A DNA stretch of 64,000 nt, from assembly GCA_026724425.1 (NCBI GenBank), contig JAIUCV010000001.1, positions 4,288,001-4,352,000 on the forward strand. The letters run 5' to 3'. Position numbers and translations under genes: made by a program. The notes under the pieces were generated by a model, which ran no database searches, was not told the DNA's origin, and saw only the letters and a list, made by a program, of their open reading frames with translations. This document shows, in pieces, positions 46,400-59,700 of the stretch. How positions within the stretch are numbered: position 1 is the stretch's first letter; every line of letters begins with the position of its first letter. This DNA comes from Erythrophleum ivorense. Its lineage: Eukaryota; Streptophyta; Magnoliopsida; Fabales; Fabaceae.

Positions 46400-47410
46400 C
46401 CCTATAGTTCTTAATTTTTTTGAAACATTAGCTCCTAATACTTTATTAAATATTATTTATCTTTATCTTAATCAATTAGTGTTTAGAAAAAGAAAATTTA
46501 CTAAATTTACAGGCTACATTTGAATCTCTTAATCGAATAAATACTAATCAATGCCTAAACCTAGTATTTTATTTAATTACTCATAATCTAAATCACTTGT
46601 TAAATATTCTTCATTCTCATTTAATCTATTAGTAATTTATTAAACATTTGATTCATTATTTTGAAATTAAATTTTTTTCTTTTATTCTTAATCCAATAAA
46701 TACTAATTAAATTTTAAACTTTGTATTTTACTTGATTATGTTCTTATTTTTGACGCCTTAACCATCAATTGCTTATCAAATTCCCGAGTTGGGATTATTT
46801 TTATTTACTATTTACTGTTAGTATTAACCTATTAATTTCTTATTCAATACTTCATTTAATTATTTATTAAATATTTAATCTAAGTATTTGTCCCATATTC
46901 TTCATCTTTATTTTGATCTATTAGTAAATATCTAAATGTGTCATTTATTATTCTGAATTTAAATTTTCATTTTCACTCTTAATCCAATACTCACTAATTA
47001 AAATTTAAACTTAGTATTTCATTTAATCAAATTTCAAAGTCATTAATTTTTTAAGAATTGCTTTTACTTTTAGTAGTAGCCTAGTAATTTCGTATGCAAA
47101 AGTTCACTATTAATTATTTATTGAATATTCAATCTTAATTACTTATTAAATAACCTTCATCTTTATTTTATTCTAGTACCCATTTAGTAATTGTTTAATA
47201 TATTATGCTTGAATTAAATGTTCATTTTTATCCTAATCAAACAATTACTAATTAACTTTTGAATTTGGAGTTTATCTAATTATGTTTTTCCTTTTAACCT
47301 CGTAATCCATTGATTAATTATCAAATATTAAAGTTATTACAACTATTAATTACACTTTAACTTTTAGTATTTACCTGTCAAATCTTAGAGTTTATTTAAC
47401 TACTGTTTGC
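46400..47410 (+). repeat. Degenerate tandem array, 155-295 bp unit, about four copies
   Basis: Units start near 46525, 46683, 46976 and 47230, each with a version of CTTAATCCAATAAATACTAATTAAA, then TTTAAACTTAGTATTTNATT. Each later has CTATTAATTTCTTATTC-like and TTCATCTTTATTTTATCTATTAG-like blocks, except where truncated. Copies have diverged by substitution and indel and have no coding capacity. A possible fifth partial unit lies near 46440. Confidence 0.7.
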
Positions 47411-47492
47411 ATGCGTTTAGGTTAAAGAAGCAGTTCTAGGACTAAACTTCTTCCATTTCTTTCTGTCTTAAATCACATTTTTATCTTTTACC

Positions 47493-47844
47493 TTATATTT
47501 TTCCAGCACTTAGTTCCATACATATATATCCTAATCACATTTTTATCATCAGAAAGACATGAACTAACAAGAAAATATCACCTGGTTGCTCCGAAAAGTG
47601 CTTGTAGTGAGTTGTGAGGAGGAATACAAGATTTAAAGATAGCTTGTCAAGTTAGACCTGCACCCAAAACTAGAAGGAAAATATTGTCAAAAGGATTTCT
47701 GTGTGAAAAGGAAACAAATGCATCAATTCTTTTGTGTCAATGCAGATATATATGTATGTGTGTGTGTGTCTATATACATATGAATATATATATATATATA
47801 TATATATGTGCACCAACCTTGCCTATTAGAATTAAAAGCTCAAA
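47493..47844 (+). repeat. 1.1 kb-spaced duplication, copy 1
   Basis: Matches 48592-48909: CACTTAGTTCCATA, AATCACATTTTTATC, AAAGACATGAACTAACAAGA, GTTGTGAGGAGGAAT, GGAAACAAATGCATCAAT, CTTTTGTGTCAATGCAG, CCTTGCCTATTAGAATT. An internal (AT)n/(GT)n microsatellite at 47747-47806 is expanded relative to copy 2. Confidence 0.85.
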
Positions 47845-48545
47845 TTGGTAAACTATTTAATAGGTATTTTTATAATTTCATTCATTTAATAAGAAACCTT
47901 AGAAAATTGAAAATTAGATCCTTATATTCATTTATTTACCTTGTTCAATCTCCACGGAAATTTTGGATAAAATTGATAATATTTACCAATATGAACTTAC
48001 TCAATCATTATATTTCACCGTAAAGAATAACATATGTCAAACGTCCTTAAATAGATTAAGTTTAAATTTTTTGTATTTTTTAGCAATTAAAATAGATAAA
48101 GATAAAAATTTTAAAATTCATTACTTAAAAAGATTTTATATATTTAAATTCCTGTGCTATTCTATATGTTTTTTTCACCAAAATTGGAGAGAGAGAGAGA
48201 ACAGTTAATTTCCTTTAACCACAACCATACATTTGTAGATTTTGACGTGTTTTTTTTTATTTATATATTTCTAAATCTCACTATTGCCATTTATCTCTCT
48301 GTGTTGCTATTTTCTTTGTAGAGACTCATATTCATGGCCTACCGTATTATATTAGGTAGCATTTGCATTTAAATCTCTTATCTTCTAATAATTGGTATTA
48401 AAATTAAAGGTTCTAATATTGTTTTGTATGAAAAAATTTGTCAGTTTTGATTCATCTACTATATCTATACGATGATTTGGATTTTGAATCTTGATATGAA
48501 CTCAATTGATATTGAGAGAAATATATATATATATATATATATATA
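47845..48545. other. Spacer of the 1.1 kb duplication
   Basis: AT-rich. Short overlapping plus-strand frames (47808-48208) have no recognisable motif. Microsatellite (AT)n at about 48519-48546. Confidence 0.4.
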
Positions 48546-48591
48546 TCATGGCCTTATTTTGTATTCATTTTCCTAGTTTGCTGTCCAATCC

Positions 48592-48909
48592 TATATATTT
48601 CTAGCACCTAGTTCCATATATATCATAAATCACATTTTTATGTTTAGAAAGGCATGAACCAACAAGAAAGTATTACCTTGTTGCTCCAAATAGTGACTAT
48701 AGTAAGTTGTGAAGAGGAATTAAAGAACCAGGTCTTACATGCCAAGCTAGACTTGCACCCAAAAATAACAGAAAAAAACTGTCAGCAGGATTTCTTAGCA
48801 AACAGGAAACAAATGCATTAATGCTTCTGTGTCAATATGGATCTATATCTATATATATGTCTATATAAACAGATGCACAGACCTTGCCTATTGGAATTGA
48901 AAGCTCAAG
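48592..48909 (+). repeat. 1.1 kb-spaced duplication, copy 2
   Basis: Partner of 47493-47844: CACCTAGTTCCATA, AATCACATTTTTATG, AAAGGCATGAACCAACAAGA, GTTGTGAAGAGGAAT, GGAAACAAATGCATTAAT, CTTCTGTGTCAATATGG, CCTTGCCTATTGGAATTG. A 49-bp sequence just before it (48546-48594, ATCATGGCCTTATTTTGTAT) is repeated just after it (48935-48984). Confidence 0.85.
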
Positions 48910-49060
48910 AATTTTAATCACAGGAAACAAAACTATCATGGCCTTATTCTGTATTCATTTTCCTAGTTTGCTGTCCAATCCTATCATGGCTATCAATGGG
49001 ATTAATAGTTGTTCATAAAATACAAGTTTGTTCATAAAAACAATCAACAAGATAGCAACG

Positions 49061-51990
49061 TGTAACATCCGATCCCTCCGTAAACATGAGAAACACAATG
49101 TTTGGTTTCTCCATAAACGTCAGAAATGGGCCAGATACAAAAGGAATTCCCTGAAATAGAAGGAATTGGGGCCAAATAAAATTATGATAAAATTATAAAT
49201 AATGAAAAATGAGGATTTGAGCATTGAGTTGCCCAGAAATCAAGGCCAGAGTGATTCGATAAAATTGCTGAAAGGCCAGTGGCATTTTTGTAAATATGGG
49301 CACTTTTTGAAAAACTCATAGGAGGGCTTTTTAAATGAAAATTTTGAGTTCTCCAGGGTTCTCAGAGGCCCCAAAAACCATGGGAAGCCCCGAGACCAGT
49401 GAAGCCCCTCCGGTGTACTCTTTTCGACGTCGGTTGACCCAAACTTTAACCGATTCGTTCGGGAAGGTTTTAGCTCCGATTTGAGTGATTCCAAAGGCAT
49501 TTTATTAAATTGGGAATCTAAATTTTATGATGAAAAAGACGGTTCTAAAAAAGGAGCTAAAACAAAGCCAAACTGGAAATGCCATTACGAAGGGCGAAAT
49601 TAGAAACCATTTTAAAAAGGAAGCTTCTTTCTTCTTCTTTATATGCCATGTTCTTTCTCTCCTCTCTAAGACCGCCTTAATTCTGCCAAAAGCCAGAGGA
49701 GAAGCTGCCCTTCTTAGGCGCACAAGAGGAGGAAGATTTTGGAGGAAGAAATTCAAGAAAAAGGTAAGAAACTTTAAGAAATTCTATATCCTTCTTTCTT
49801 GAACCTTGCTCCTCTTCTCTCAAGCTTTCTTTCTATGGTTTTAATGGAGAGTTTGGTGCTGTTTTGGGGGCAGAACAGAGAGGAAAAATTCGTGTTTGGA
49901 GTGAGGCAACCAAGGAAAGTGAAAAGCAACCAAGAAAGAACAAGAAAATATGGTAAAACTTCCATTCTTTGGTAGCTTCTCCTTCCCCCTTCCTCTTGCA
50001 CGAATTTGGGCACCATGACCCCAATTCTTAGGGGCTGTTTTCTGCCCAATTTGTGGAGGGATTAGAGGTTTTAGATGATAAGGATTAAGAAGGAACCAAT
50101 AGAATCAAGAAAGGAGCATTAGGAGACAAGATAGAACCATTAGGGATCCAAATGCTCCCTTGCAAATCTGATTTTATATGAATATTCTTAGACTTAATTG
50201 AATGTTTAAACATGCTCCTAAGACTCCTAGAGAGCTTCCCACATGCACCTCCCATCCAAGAAAGCAAAGAAATTATAAGAAAAATTAATGAACTCAAAGT
50301 TAGAAAAGTGTAGAGCATATAAGGGGATTGTAAAAACTGATTTAATCTATGAGTTCTCTTGGCTATTTAAGTGTTTCCTTGACCTCCTACAACTCTTAAC
50401 AACATCCCTAAATGGTTCTCCCATCAAGGAAAAATCAAGAAGCCATGAAATCCCATTTATGCTCTAAGTTTCGGCCAAGTAGGGATGGCATAGTTAGGGA
50501 GAGTTTTAAATTGTTTCAATCCCATTTTTGAGTCATATATGATGAATGAATGTGAGGGGAAACCTTGGAAAAAATTTAGGAAGTTTAGAGAATGAGTTGG
50601 TGCTTTAGGTTCCATATTGTGACCTAAGGAAGTAACATGATGTTAGGCCCTTTGTTTTAATGATATGATGACTCCAAGAGGTTTAAAAGGAGTCAAGAAT
50701 CATATTTGAGAATAAAGAATGAGGCCTAGAAATAATTTGAGGGGTGTTGCTTCATTAGGTGCCAATATGGACCATAATGGAAGTTATAGAGTAATCTAGG
50801 GTTTAAGCAAGTTGCATGGCCCTAGACATTGTTTCATGAACTTAATTGGCTTCCATAATTTGTATCTAGGCCAAGAGACACTATTTCCACCAACTTGTGG
50901 GTGTGTGGCTAAAAGAGGAGGCTTGAAAGCTAAGAAAAAAGTGTGTGAAATTATGCAAGGTAGCTCTCTCCACCTTCTTTCATGCATGGATGTGTGTTTA
51001 GCTTGTTTTAGAATGTGTGTATGTGTATTTTTAAGCTAAGAAAAGTATGCTAGCATACCTTTATATGCCATGATACTTGATGCTATGTTATGTTTTCAAA
51101 TGATTACATGATGTTTGTGTGAGTTTGCTTGAGTGTAGAAAGACCAAGAACTCTTCCCTTTGGTGAGGATGAGCCAAGAACCCTTGAGCTTGGTTGAGAC
51201 AAAGTAAAGAGTCTCCCAAAAGCAAAGTGGGCTCCTAAGAGTATGGTTGAGTCCAAAGTGCTTAAAGAATGGGTGAGGCAAGTCCAAAATCCATGAGGAG
51301 AAGTGTGAGGCCAATCCAAACACTTAGTGAGCTCTTGAATGTCTTGCATGATTGATTCACATGCCAAAGTTGCTTTAAAATGCCTATGATTTCTACTTTC
51401 TCCATGCATGCATATATGAAACTTGCTTGCATATATTATGTGTGATGGAATGGGAGATGAGCTATTAGGATTCTTTGAATCTCATCCTCTCCTCTCCAAT
51501 GATCTAACATGCTAGGTGAACCAAGTGGATATGCTAATGGGAGCCAACAACATTGAAGAAGAGAGATTGACATTCATATGTCTAGCTTTTATCCTTTTTG
51601 AGCCATAATGATGTATATGATTATTGTAAATGGTACATGACCCTTGAGACACATGTAAATATAATATTATGTGATGTATACATGTATGGATATGATGTAT
51701 GAACTTTAGAAATGAATTTGGGTATGTAATGCCAAGTTATGCAAATTGGAAGTTTGATGCAAATGTGTATAAATGTGGGTTGAATGGCCAAAATAAGATG
51801 CATGAGGTTTGGGACCCTTTGGGCAGCTCACACAAGTCTAAAATATGCTTTTAAACTTGCCCAAAAGGTGCCAAGACCAAGGGGAATCCATTTGGCAATT
51901 TTGGTACCCAATATGGAGCCAAAATTGACCATAATGGAATCCTATGCCATTTTTTAGCCAAATGAGTTAGTTTTGCCCTGAATTATATTT
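49061..51990 (+). mobile_element. Long-LTR family B, copy 3 (3' end truncated or diverged)
   Basis: Starts TGTAACATCCGATCCCTCCG. Shared landmarks: ATAAACGTCAGAAATGGGCC, AGAAGGAATTGGGGCCAAAT, GTTCTCAGAGGCCCCAAAAA, CCCCTCCGGTGTAC, a TATA-like TTTATATG near 49639, GGAAACCTTGGAAAAAATTT, and GAGCCAAGAACCCTT near 51170. It ends with TTTAAACTTGCCC near 51851. Similarity to the complete copy fades near 51990, where GTTACA is not reached. The base order is otherwise close to copies at 16779 and 20577. Numerous short frames on both strands are not conserved between copies and are not genes. Confidence 0.75.
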
Positions 51991-54186
51991 TAAGGAATTT
52001 ATTTCTTTGTTTAAAAAAATTACTACTAGATTTAAGAAAATTTAAAATTTTTAAAGATTATTTATTGTAAATTTTGAATTTTTAAATTATTTATTGTAAA
52101 TTTTATAAGATTTGAATTTTTAAATATATTTTTTAAAAAAATTTAAATCCAACTAAAGTGATTAAATTAGAGAAATTGGCTAATGCGATGTTATGAACCC
52201 TTGATGCAGTTTATGCGGTGTTTAAAATATTGGCTGCCATGTTTGGCGCAAATGATGATGAATTATAAAATAGTTTCATGGACAACTCAAATTCGTTTTG
52301 CATCTACAACGGTGGGACGCAAACAATGAAGCCACGGGAGTTCCAAATTGAGACGGTGGATATTTTAATATTGTACATTTTGCTTTGTCAACAATTATAT
52401 ATATTTATATTAATGAAAAAAATCAAATAGCTCAAATTCATTACATTTAATTATATTAAGGTCAATTTATGACTTAAAATTTTTGCATATATTTGGCCCT
52501 ACTTATGAGAAAAAATAATTTTTTTAAGAAAAAGATACTCATTTTAGTTTTCTTATTGTATTTGGTCCATGCTCCTTTTGTTTTGTGGAAAAGATGCAAG
52601 AACTTGGGACTTATATTTTTGAAGTGGGAACAGGAAAAAAAATGTATATATATATATATATATAAAGTACTTTTACGTAAAATCTTTAATTACAAATTCA
52701 TTCCTTTTCTATTTTAACGTGGTCCAATTTTTTCAGTTTTTCAATTTTTTTGGCAACTAAATATCTCATTATAGCAAATGTTATATTTGATCTATAAGAA
52801 ATTTAATAATAATTAAATTTTTATGTATTTTGATACGTTTTAATTTAATTTATATATCATATATTTTTATTTTGATTAAAATGTTTATTATTGTAATTTA
52901 TTTTTTATATTTTAATGATAAAATTTATAAAATTAATTAAAATTAACCCTAACAAATATTTAAAATCATTTACATTCAAATAATATTGATTTTAAAGACA
53001 ATTTTATATATGTCTTTTTGGGTATTTTGACAATAAAAATTATATTTTTTAAGATTAGTCAATCGCAATAATGTTAATAAAAACACTTATAAGATAATTT
53101 TATTGAACACCAAATAAGTAAACATTTGCCAAAACATGATACTAAAAATTTTAACTTTTTGACTATATAAAGTTTTGTCAAATTTTGAATTTAGACTATT
53201 TAAAAGTCAATTTTCTTTTAAATTTACTACCTAACCAACTTTATTAACAAATGGCTGGCCTCACCTTAGTTCTATTCTAATGTTATCTTGGCATGAATGG
53301 TACTAAATACAAATCATTATAATAGTGTTACATTAAGCATTTTTAGGTATATATTTTTTATAAGGTCCATTTGGTATATAGGATAAAAATAGAAAGAGAC
53401 TGTTATATGGAATATAATGGAATCAATTGCATTTAGTATAACTTGAAATAGAAAATGAATGCATTTCTATTTGTATACTTAGTAGGATGAAAATAGTGTA
53501 GAAATGAAAAGTATCCTTTAATAAAAGACCAAAATGCCCTCTCTAAAAAAGGTAAAAAAAACTATTTGGCTCTTCATTTGCGTCACATGAGTCACCGTCT
53601 TCTTTTCACTCTCTTACATTTATAGCCATACCTAAGCTCACAAATGCTTTGTATCCACACCCAAAAGCAAAGTTTATGGTTCTTTGCTGAATCAATGATA
53701 GTATTGATCACAATGCCTTTGATATGCTATATTCTTCGACACTGAGGCACCAATTCCAACTTCAATCTTATGCAATGCAAATGAAGATGACGGTTCACGG
53801 CTCGTAGCTTTTCTACAATGATAAGAGTAACTTTGAGAAGGAACTCATCTTTTCATTTTAGTTTCTAGCTATGACAATTTTTGAGATTTAAAGGGGCAAA
53901 ATGACATTTCGACATTTTTAGTTCTAAACACTTTGACTTCCACATGCAACAAGGCAGGAACTTGCGTTTCCATTTTAGTTTCTAACTGCCATTGATTCTT
54001 CATAGCAAATAAGATTTGCTAGATGATTCCCTTTTCATTACACTTTCCACTAAGATACCAAACAAGGTGTAAGTGTACACCTATACTCACACATAATTTA
54101 AAGGGGGTCTTGTGTGTTACACAAATTCCTTTTTTTTTTTCCCCTTATGTCATCAATTCTCTCATTCATTGCCTAAGACTGATATT
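51991..54186. other. AT-rich intergenic
   Basis: No supported gene. 52190-52360 is a slightly GC-richer island without a recognisable frame. 53360-53560 starts CCATTTGGTATATAGGATAA and resembles a MITE-derived stretch, but I cannot pair its ends. Microsatellite (AT)n at about 52645-52663. Confidence 0.4.
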
Positions 54187-54206
54187 CTCTTACGAAAAAA
54201 AAACCA

Positions 54207-54500
54207 ACCCTTTTGGGTTTAGCTATAGTTTACACCACAGCTAGTAGGCTTAATCATGGTAAAGCCAACCATCACAATTGGTTTAATTGCGATTTTTAGA
54301 AACCACAATTACCTTATGGTTTATTTGTGGTTACAAAATTACAATTGTTGTCAGACTATTTGGTTTAACTATGGTTCATACACCACAATTAAACCAAAGG
54401 GTTTAATTGACCATAGCTATGTAATCATAGTTAAACTATGTTAAACCCAAGATCGTAGCTAAACTATTTGTTTTAGTAATGGTTTAAATCACTATTAAAT
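54207..54500. repeat. Candidate CACTA subterminal repeats
   Basis: At least eight copies of words like GGTTTAATTGCGATTTTTA, GGTTTATTTGTGGTTAC, GGTTTAACTATGGTT and their complements (AACCATAGTTAAAC type) in both orientations within 300 bp. It resembles the arrangement, though not the sequence, of the 41465-42190 array. Confidence 0.6.
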
Positions 54501-55329
54501 TAATTTTCTTATATTCTACCTATATTGTAGCTTTCCAAGGGATATTTTTTTTAAATCCCTGCAACTTTACAACTAACATAGCAACCAAATCATAAATTGC
54601 CATTCATATTTAATAATTAACAATTTCATATGCATTTAGTCCTAATTTATAAGTGAAATTTATATAGATTTAATTAGTTTCAAAATTCAAATATAATACG
54701 TTAAAGTTCACATACAACTTAAAATAATAAACTAATCATCCTTATTAATTGGGCTTGGAGATTAAGTTAATACTCTTAGGTATCCATTTTCTTGACTACT
54801 TTATGCTTAGATATAAAAGTGAAATTAATAAGTAATAGACTAAAAATTATAAAAAATAAATATTTAATTATATAATTCAAGTTAAGTGAAAAAAGTTATA
54901 ATATTACCCCAATAACACTATGACTATCTAGTTCAGAGGGCAATTGATCTTAGAAACTTCATATGATGAATGCCAAAGTTGCATCAGTTCATTATTAGTA
55001 TCTTCTTAATTTCTGCATCTTCTATTGCAGATCTCCATAAGTCGGCCTGTGAGATAGTGCCTCTCTATAGAAGCAAGCAAATTGGCCAAATGCCTACAAG
55101 GGGCAAGCAAATAATCCTAAACCTTAAACTCAATCAAGGTACGTCTGACTTCTTAAAGCAATTGCTAATGAATCCTATCTTAAGATTTCTTAAGAACAAG
55201 ATCCTTAAGCCTAAATCTTTGCTATCCTATTTTATAAGTTCAAGCAAAATAAAAAACATTCTAATATCTTAGCAATTCATCAATTTAACAAAACCATGAA
55301 CAAACACTTTATTCATACGTAGCTCCTAT

Positions 55330-56290
55330 ATTTACAATGAATGCTCCAGCCTCGACATTCATAGGATTTTCTCCTTATGCTTATGTATGGTAGTCCACAC
55401 ATCTCCTCATGTGAGTGGGTTGCCACATTTAGCATCCTATAAAGTATAAGACAAATATTGTAACATATTTTATATTGGATACAAAAATTTAGTTATATTA
55501 GTTATCAAATATTGCTTACCATCTTAGCCTTTTTTAAGGCGAGGCTGTTTGATCCACTAGGATAGTAAATTGTTTGCTTTTTCTTATTTGCATTATTTCT
55601 CTCTACCATTGCCTGGTAATTAGTAGAAACACAATTAGTATATATATAAAGAACACAAATAGTATATATATAAGTTGTTATTACCAAAGTCCTACAGTCA
55701 AGCTGCAACAAATGTTGCCTATTCCTCTCTCGCCATCCCACTGGGGACTATTTGTAGTAGCTTTTATCTTGCTCTTGTTCCATTACTTTTGCTATTGAAC
55801 AAATCCATCATCTTTTACCTCCACCTCTCACCTATGGTATGAATACAATGCTTCTTTTGTCTACCATCAATCATAAAGTGTGCCTATAATATAAGATACA
55901 ATTGTTAATTAATATGGATAAACATGAACGAGCCATGAAATGAATATAATCAATATGCTACCTATATCTGAATCTTATAACAGTCTTCTTTCAAACTTTT
56001 TAGGACCTTTGTCTAGGTTGAATAGTTGATGGGAAATTTATGAAGTTTATTGCAGTTTGTCCTAAAATATACCTAACAAGCCTCCTTCATCTCTAATTAG
56101 TTAGACAAGCTCATTTTAGTCTACGAGGACTATGTGGCTTCAAATAGTGTCCAGAGCCTTCGAGAAGTCAAGCTTATAAAGTACAATTAATGGATTCAAA
56201 CTTAAATTAATTGAATTCAACTAGGCAAAAAAGTTTTCTTACTTACCTATGATATCAACAAACTAATATCTTTTCTTTTCTTCTAGTGTA
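55330..56290 (-). pseudogene. CACTA 2 second gene (Transposase_24 type) remains
   Basis: The clearest part is 55617-55520 read minus: QAMVERNNANKKKQTIYYPS, GSNSLALKKAKM. It matches the ERxxxNKxNRxKxxxxHTxGSxSFAxxR segment found in this gene family, including CACTA 1 here (43630-43540). The next block down (near 55420-55330, THMRRCVD) fits the following exon, and short blocks at 56030-55980 fit the preceding one. Frames are heavily broken. An open minus frame at 56338-56568 could be an upstream exon but I do not recognise it. Confidence 0.5.
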
Positions 56291-56779
56291 AGGTGATCGG
56301 CTTATTCTTCCTTGGCCTCTTCATCAATTTGGAAGTCTTAAATTTTCTCAAAGAAGTGCTCGATGGTTGGAACCTCAATCTTGAAGTCTATGTACCTCAG
56401 TTGGCCCTTGGCACTGACAATTAGACTTAGTAGGAGATCTTTAGTGTTAGGCCTCGAAGTACCTACAATGCCAATATGAGACAAGTTTAAACTATTTTTC
56501 TTTTGGAAGAACTTCCTCATCATTAAGATTCCAATACAAAGAATAAAACATGTACAATTACAGAACATTTGATAGACAAAAATAGAGGCTATAAAATATT
56601 AAAAATAAAAAAGATATAGTTCATCAAATATAAATATAAGAAAAAGATATAAGGCACTAAACCTAAACAAATTCAAACTTCCTTCTTTGTTTGGAAATAG
56701 CATTTCCTAGTATTATGGTTGGAATGGCTCACTTTAGTAGACAATATTCTCATCTTCTTCCCCTATGTCATACAAGTCT

Positions 56780-59700
56780 TGTTATAACATCTTGTAATTA
56801 ATTAATTAATTAACATTTTAATTGGAAATTTAATATTAATTAATTATTAAAAGGAACTAAGAGGTGTTATTTACTTAGAGCTTACTATTGAAGGATTTAT
56901 ATTAATTATCTATTATTTAACTAAAGTGGCATGATATTATAAGATTCTTTTAGTGATTATGGAATTGTTGAGAATTAATTTAAATGATATTAACTTAATA
57001 TATTTGAGAATTAAGATAGGTAGACTAATATATTATTTGTATTTAAAAAGATGATAGGAAAACAATAAAAAGCCCAATGGCTTAGTTTAGTTTAAAATAA
57101 ATAAATAAAAAGTCCAATAATTTATTTATAATTACTAGAGCTTAATGGTAAATGTGAGTCACTATAGCCTAATAATAAATTTTTAAGTGAACTTGACCTA
57201 AGATCCATAACTCAAACCTATCCAAACGTTTAATACATGTCATCTTTTATTTTAATTTTCATTTATTTTCCATTCAAAAAATAATTATCCCACATTAGAT
57301 ATACTAAAGGGAAAGAGAGAGTGTGTGTGTGGTGTCTTCCACCATTTAGAGAGGGAAACTATATTTAAAAACTAGAAAAATTCCATTGATACTAAGTTTT
57401 AACCTCAATTTTGGATGATTTCTTGAAAGATTTGGCAAAGGTGAGTGAAGACAATGTTACTTTACTCCTTAGTTTCCTTTTGCACTAATTAGAATTTGAA
57501 ATAATCGAGGTTGAATTTTTCTAAGTACACTATTTTGGTGATTTTTGAAATTGTTGGTTAATTGAACTCTTTAAGCAATAATTCTTACTTTAATTGCTAG
57601 TTTCTATAAATTTAATTACTATTGGAACAATTAATTTATACTAGTTGATTTTTAGTAGGCTCCAGTTGTTTGGTGAAATGCTCAAGTGAAATTGGAGTTT
57701 ACATAGAGATTGAATTAAGGTAAATTTTAAATTCTATAATTATTCTTTTATATATTTAATGGAATTAAATTAGTAATGGTATTTTAATTATTTGATTTGA
57801 TATGGTTGGTTGAAGAAAAAGTGTTGAATACTTGGTATGAGGTATGACTATGGAAGGAATTAGCTTGGAAGAGTTATGTTGGGATGTATCATATTGATAT
57901 TATATTAATATAAATATACTTAATTTATTTATTGTAGATTATTAGCTTGTGATTAATAAAGGATTACTTAACAAATATTCTTTTGACTTCAAATCAAGGT
58001 AACTAGTGTCCATAAATATAATTTTGTATGCATTCTTATGTTTCATGAAATGATATTTATGAAATGCTTTACTTTGCATTTCAAGTATTTGAAAAAAATG
58101 ATTTATTGAGACAATGTTTTGACACATTGAATTGATGGAAGAGTTATAATAAAATTATGAGTTTGCTTTTATACAATTAGAATGATCATATTCTTAAATT
58201 GAGGTTGTTGTTTTTACTTGAAGTGAAATGTTTTATATTGTTGTGTAATGTTTTTAAATGTATGCTCATGAACATTGTTGTTATGATGCAAACCTTATGG
58301 TGAATAGCTGAGCAAATTATTTACCTAATGATTATAATGATTTGGTGAAATGTTGTGTGTTATTAATGGAATGCTTATGTCATTGGGCAAAAGGCCCTAT
58401 CCATTGGATGAGGCATTCACACCTGCATCTTGAGATAGTGATCATTAATAACTGAAGGGACTAGGCTTAAGGTCATATATCTTATTTTGGTATGAGATGG
58501 ATGAGTGAGGGTACAGTCAGCTCATACTGTAAGTACTAATTATAGCAAGGAGAGGCTGTGATAGTTATAGACTCTTACATGTTGTATTGATTAAGGATAT
58601 AATTTTCTTGAACTTGATGTTTATTCTAAATGAATTTATAAAGATAAAATGATTTATTTTCTTAAATTGATTTTTATGAAAAATGGTTATGAAAAACTTG
58701 TTAATTCACATAGCAAAAGTTATGGGAAATATATTTTTTTATTGGAATTAATTTTTTTATGAAAAGTTTTATACTTATGGCTAGAAATGCATGTTTTAGA
58801 ACTCTACTAACTATTAGAATTTTTATCTCTTTTACACTTTTTTAAATTGCAATTTCCAAATAAAATGATGGATATTGAAAAAAGGAAGCAACATTATGAA
58901 TATCTTAGTTGAATGGGTTACGTTAATATCGATGTAAGAAAGAGTTTATGTTATTTTTAATTGAATGAAGAGATTTATATGACGTAATATTTTAACTGGA
59001 ATATTTTTAGTTGTCATATAGTAGGATTATTTTATGTGGATTAAATATTTGGGTATACCTCTAGTTAAAGTTTAATTAATAGAATCTTATAAAGTATTTA
59101 GGAATTAAGTTACTAATCATGATGATCCAATTAGATAGCAATCCATATAGATAAATGTGAATTATTAATTTGAATATTTTGTTATATTATTTACTTAAAA
59201 ACTTTGTTGTGTTACGATTCTACAAGTATAAGAGTCACATAAGTAATAAATTGATAAGTATAGTATCATTTCCATGAGAAACTAATTCAATTAAATATCA
59301 TTAGAATTAATCATGTTATCTAAATTATTCAATTGAAATTAAAATTGATAAAAATGAATAAAAGACACAAGTTTTACTTAACAAACACTAAATATTAATA
59401 AATGTAAAGGCTCTAGAATCTAGACTCTTATATTTACATTCCTAAACGTCATTTAAAATAAACTCTTATAACTTAATTCGATTGAATCAATGACAATCCT
59501 ACTTATATAAGTGAAACTCTTTGTCAAGATAAATCACCATACTCATACCAATTCTATGTCTACTCTTGTGATAATAAACTTATTATAAACACATTACATA
59601 TAAAAGGATTTAATGTAAATATCCGCAAGTCACTCAAGTGTAACTCATATCTCTATAAAATTACTATTTAAGTCTATTACTCTTGTGATCTACACTGTAA

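Noticed and set aside
47600..47625. TTGTAGTG as possible right end of CACTA 1
   Set aside because: It lies inside a duplicated block whose sister copy (48690-48700) reads ACTATAGTA. It has no subterminal repeats, and the next bases (AGT) do not match TCC left of 41449.
49527..50049. Overlapping 83-91 codon frames on both strands in LTR family B copy 3
   Set aside because: Not conserved in the copies at 16779 or 20577; stop codons fall at different places.
52307..52311. CAACG as a target duplication partner for the LTR starting at 49061 (preceded by CAACG)
   Set aside because: The sequence before it ends CATCTA rather than GTTACA, and homology to the complete LTR has already faded 300 bp earlier. 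A chance 5-bp match is likely.
54970..55272. 100-codon plus-strand frame beginning MPKLHQFIISIF
   Set aside because: Lies antisense within the decayed CACTA 2 second gene and has no motif; probably chance.
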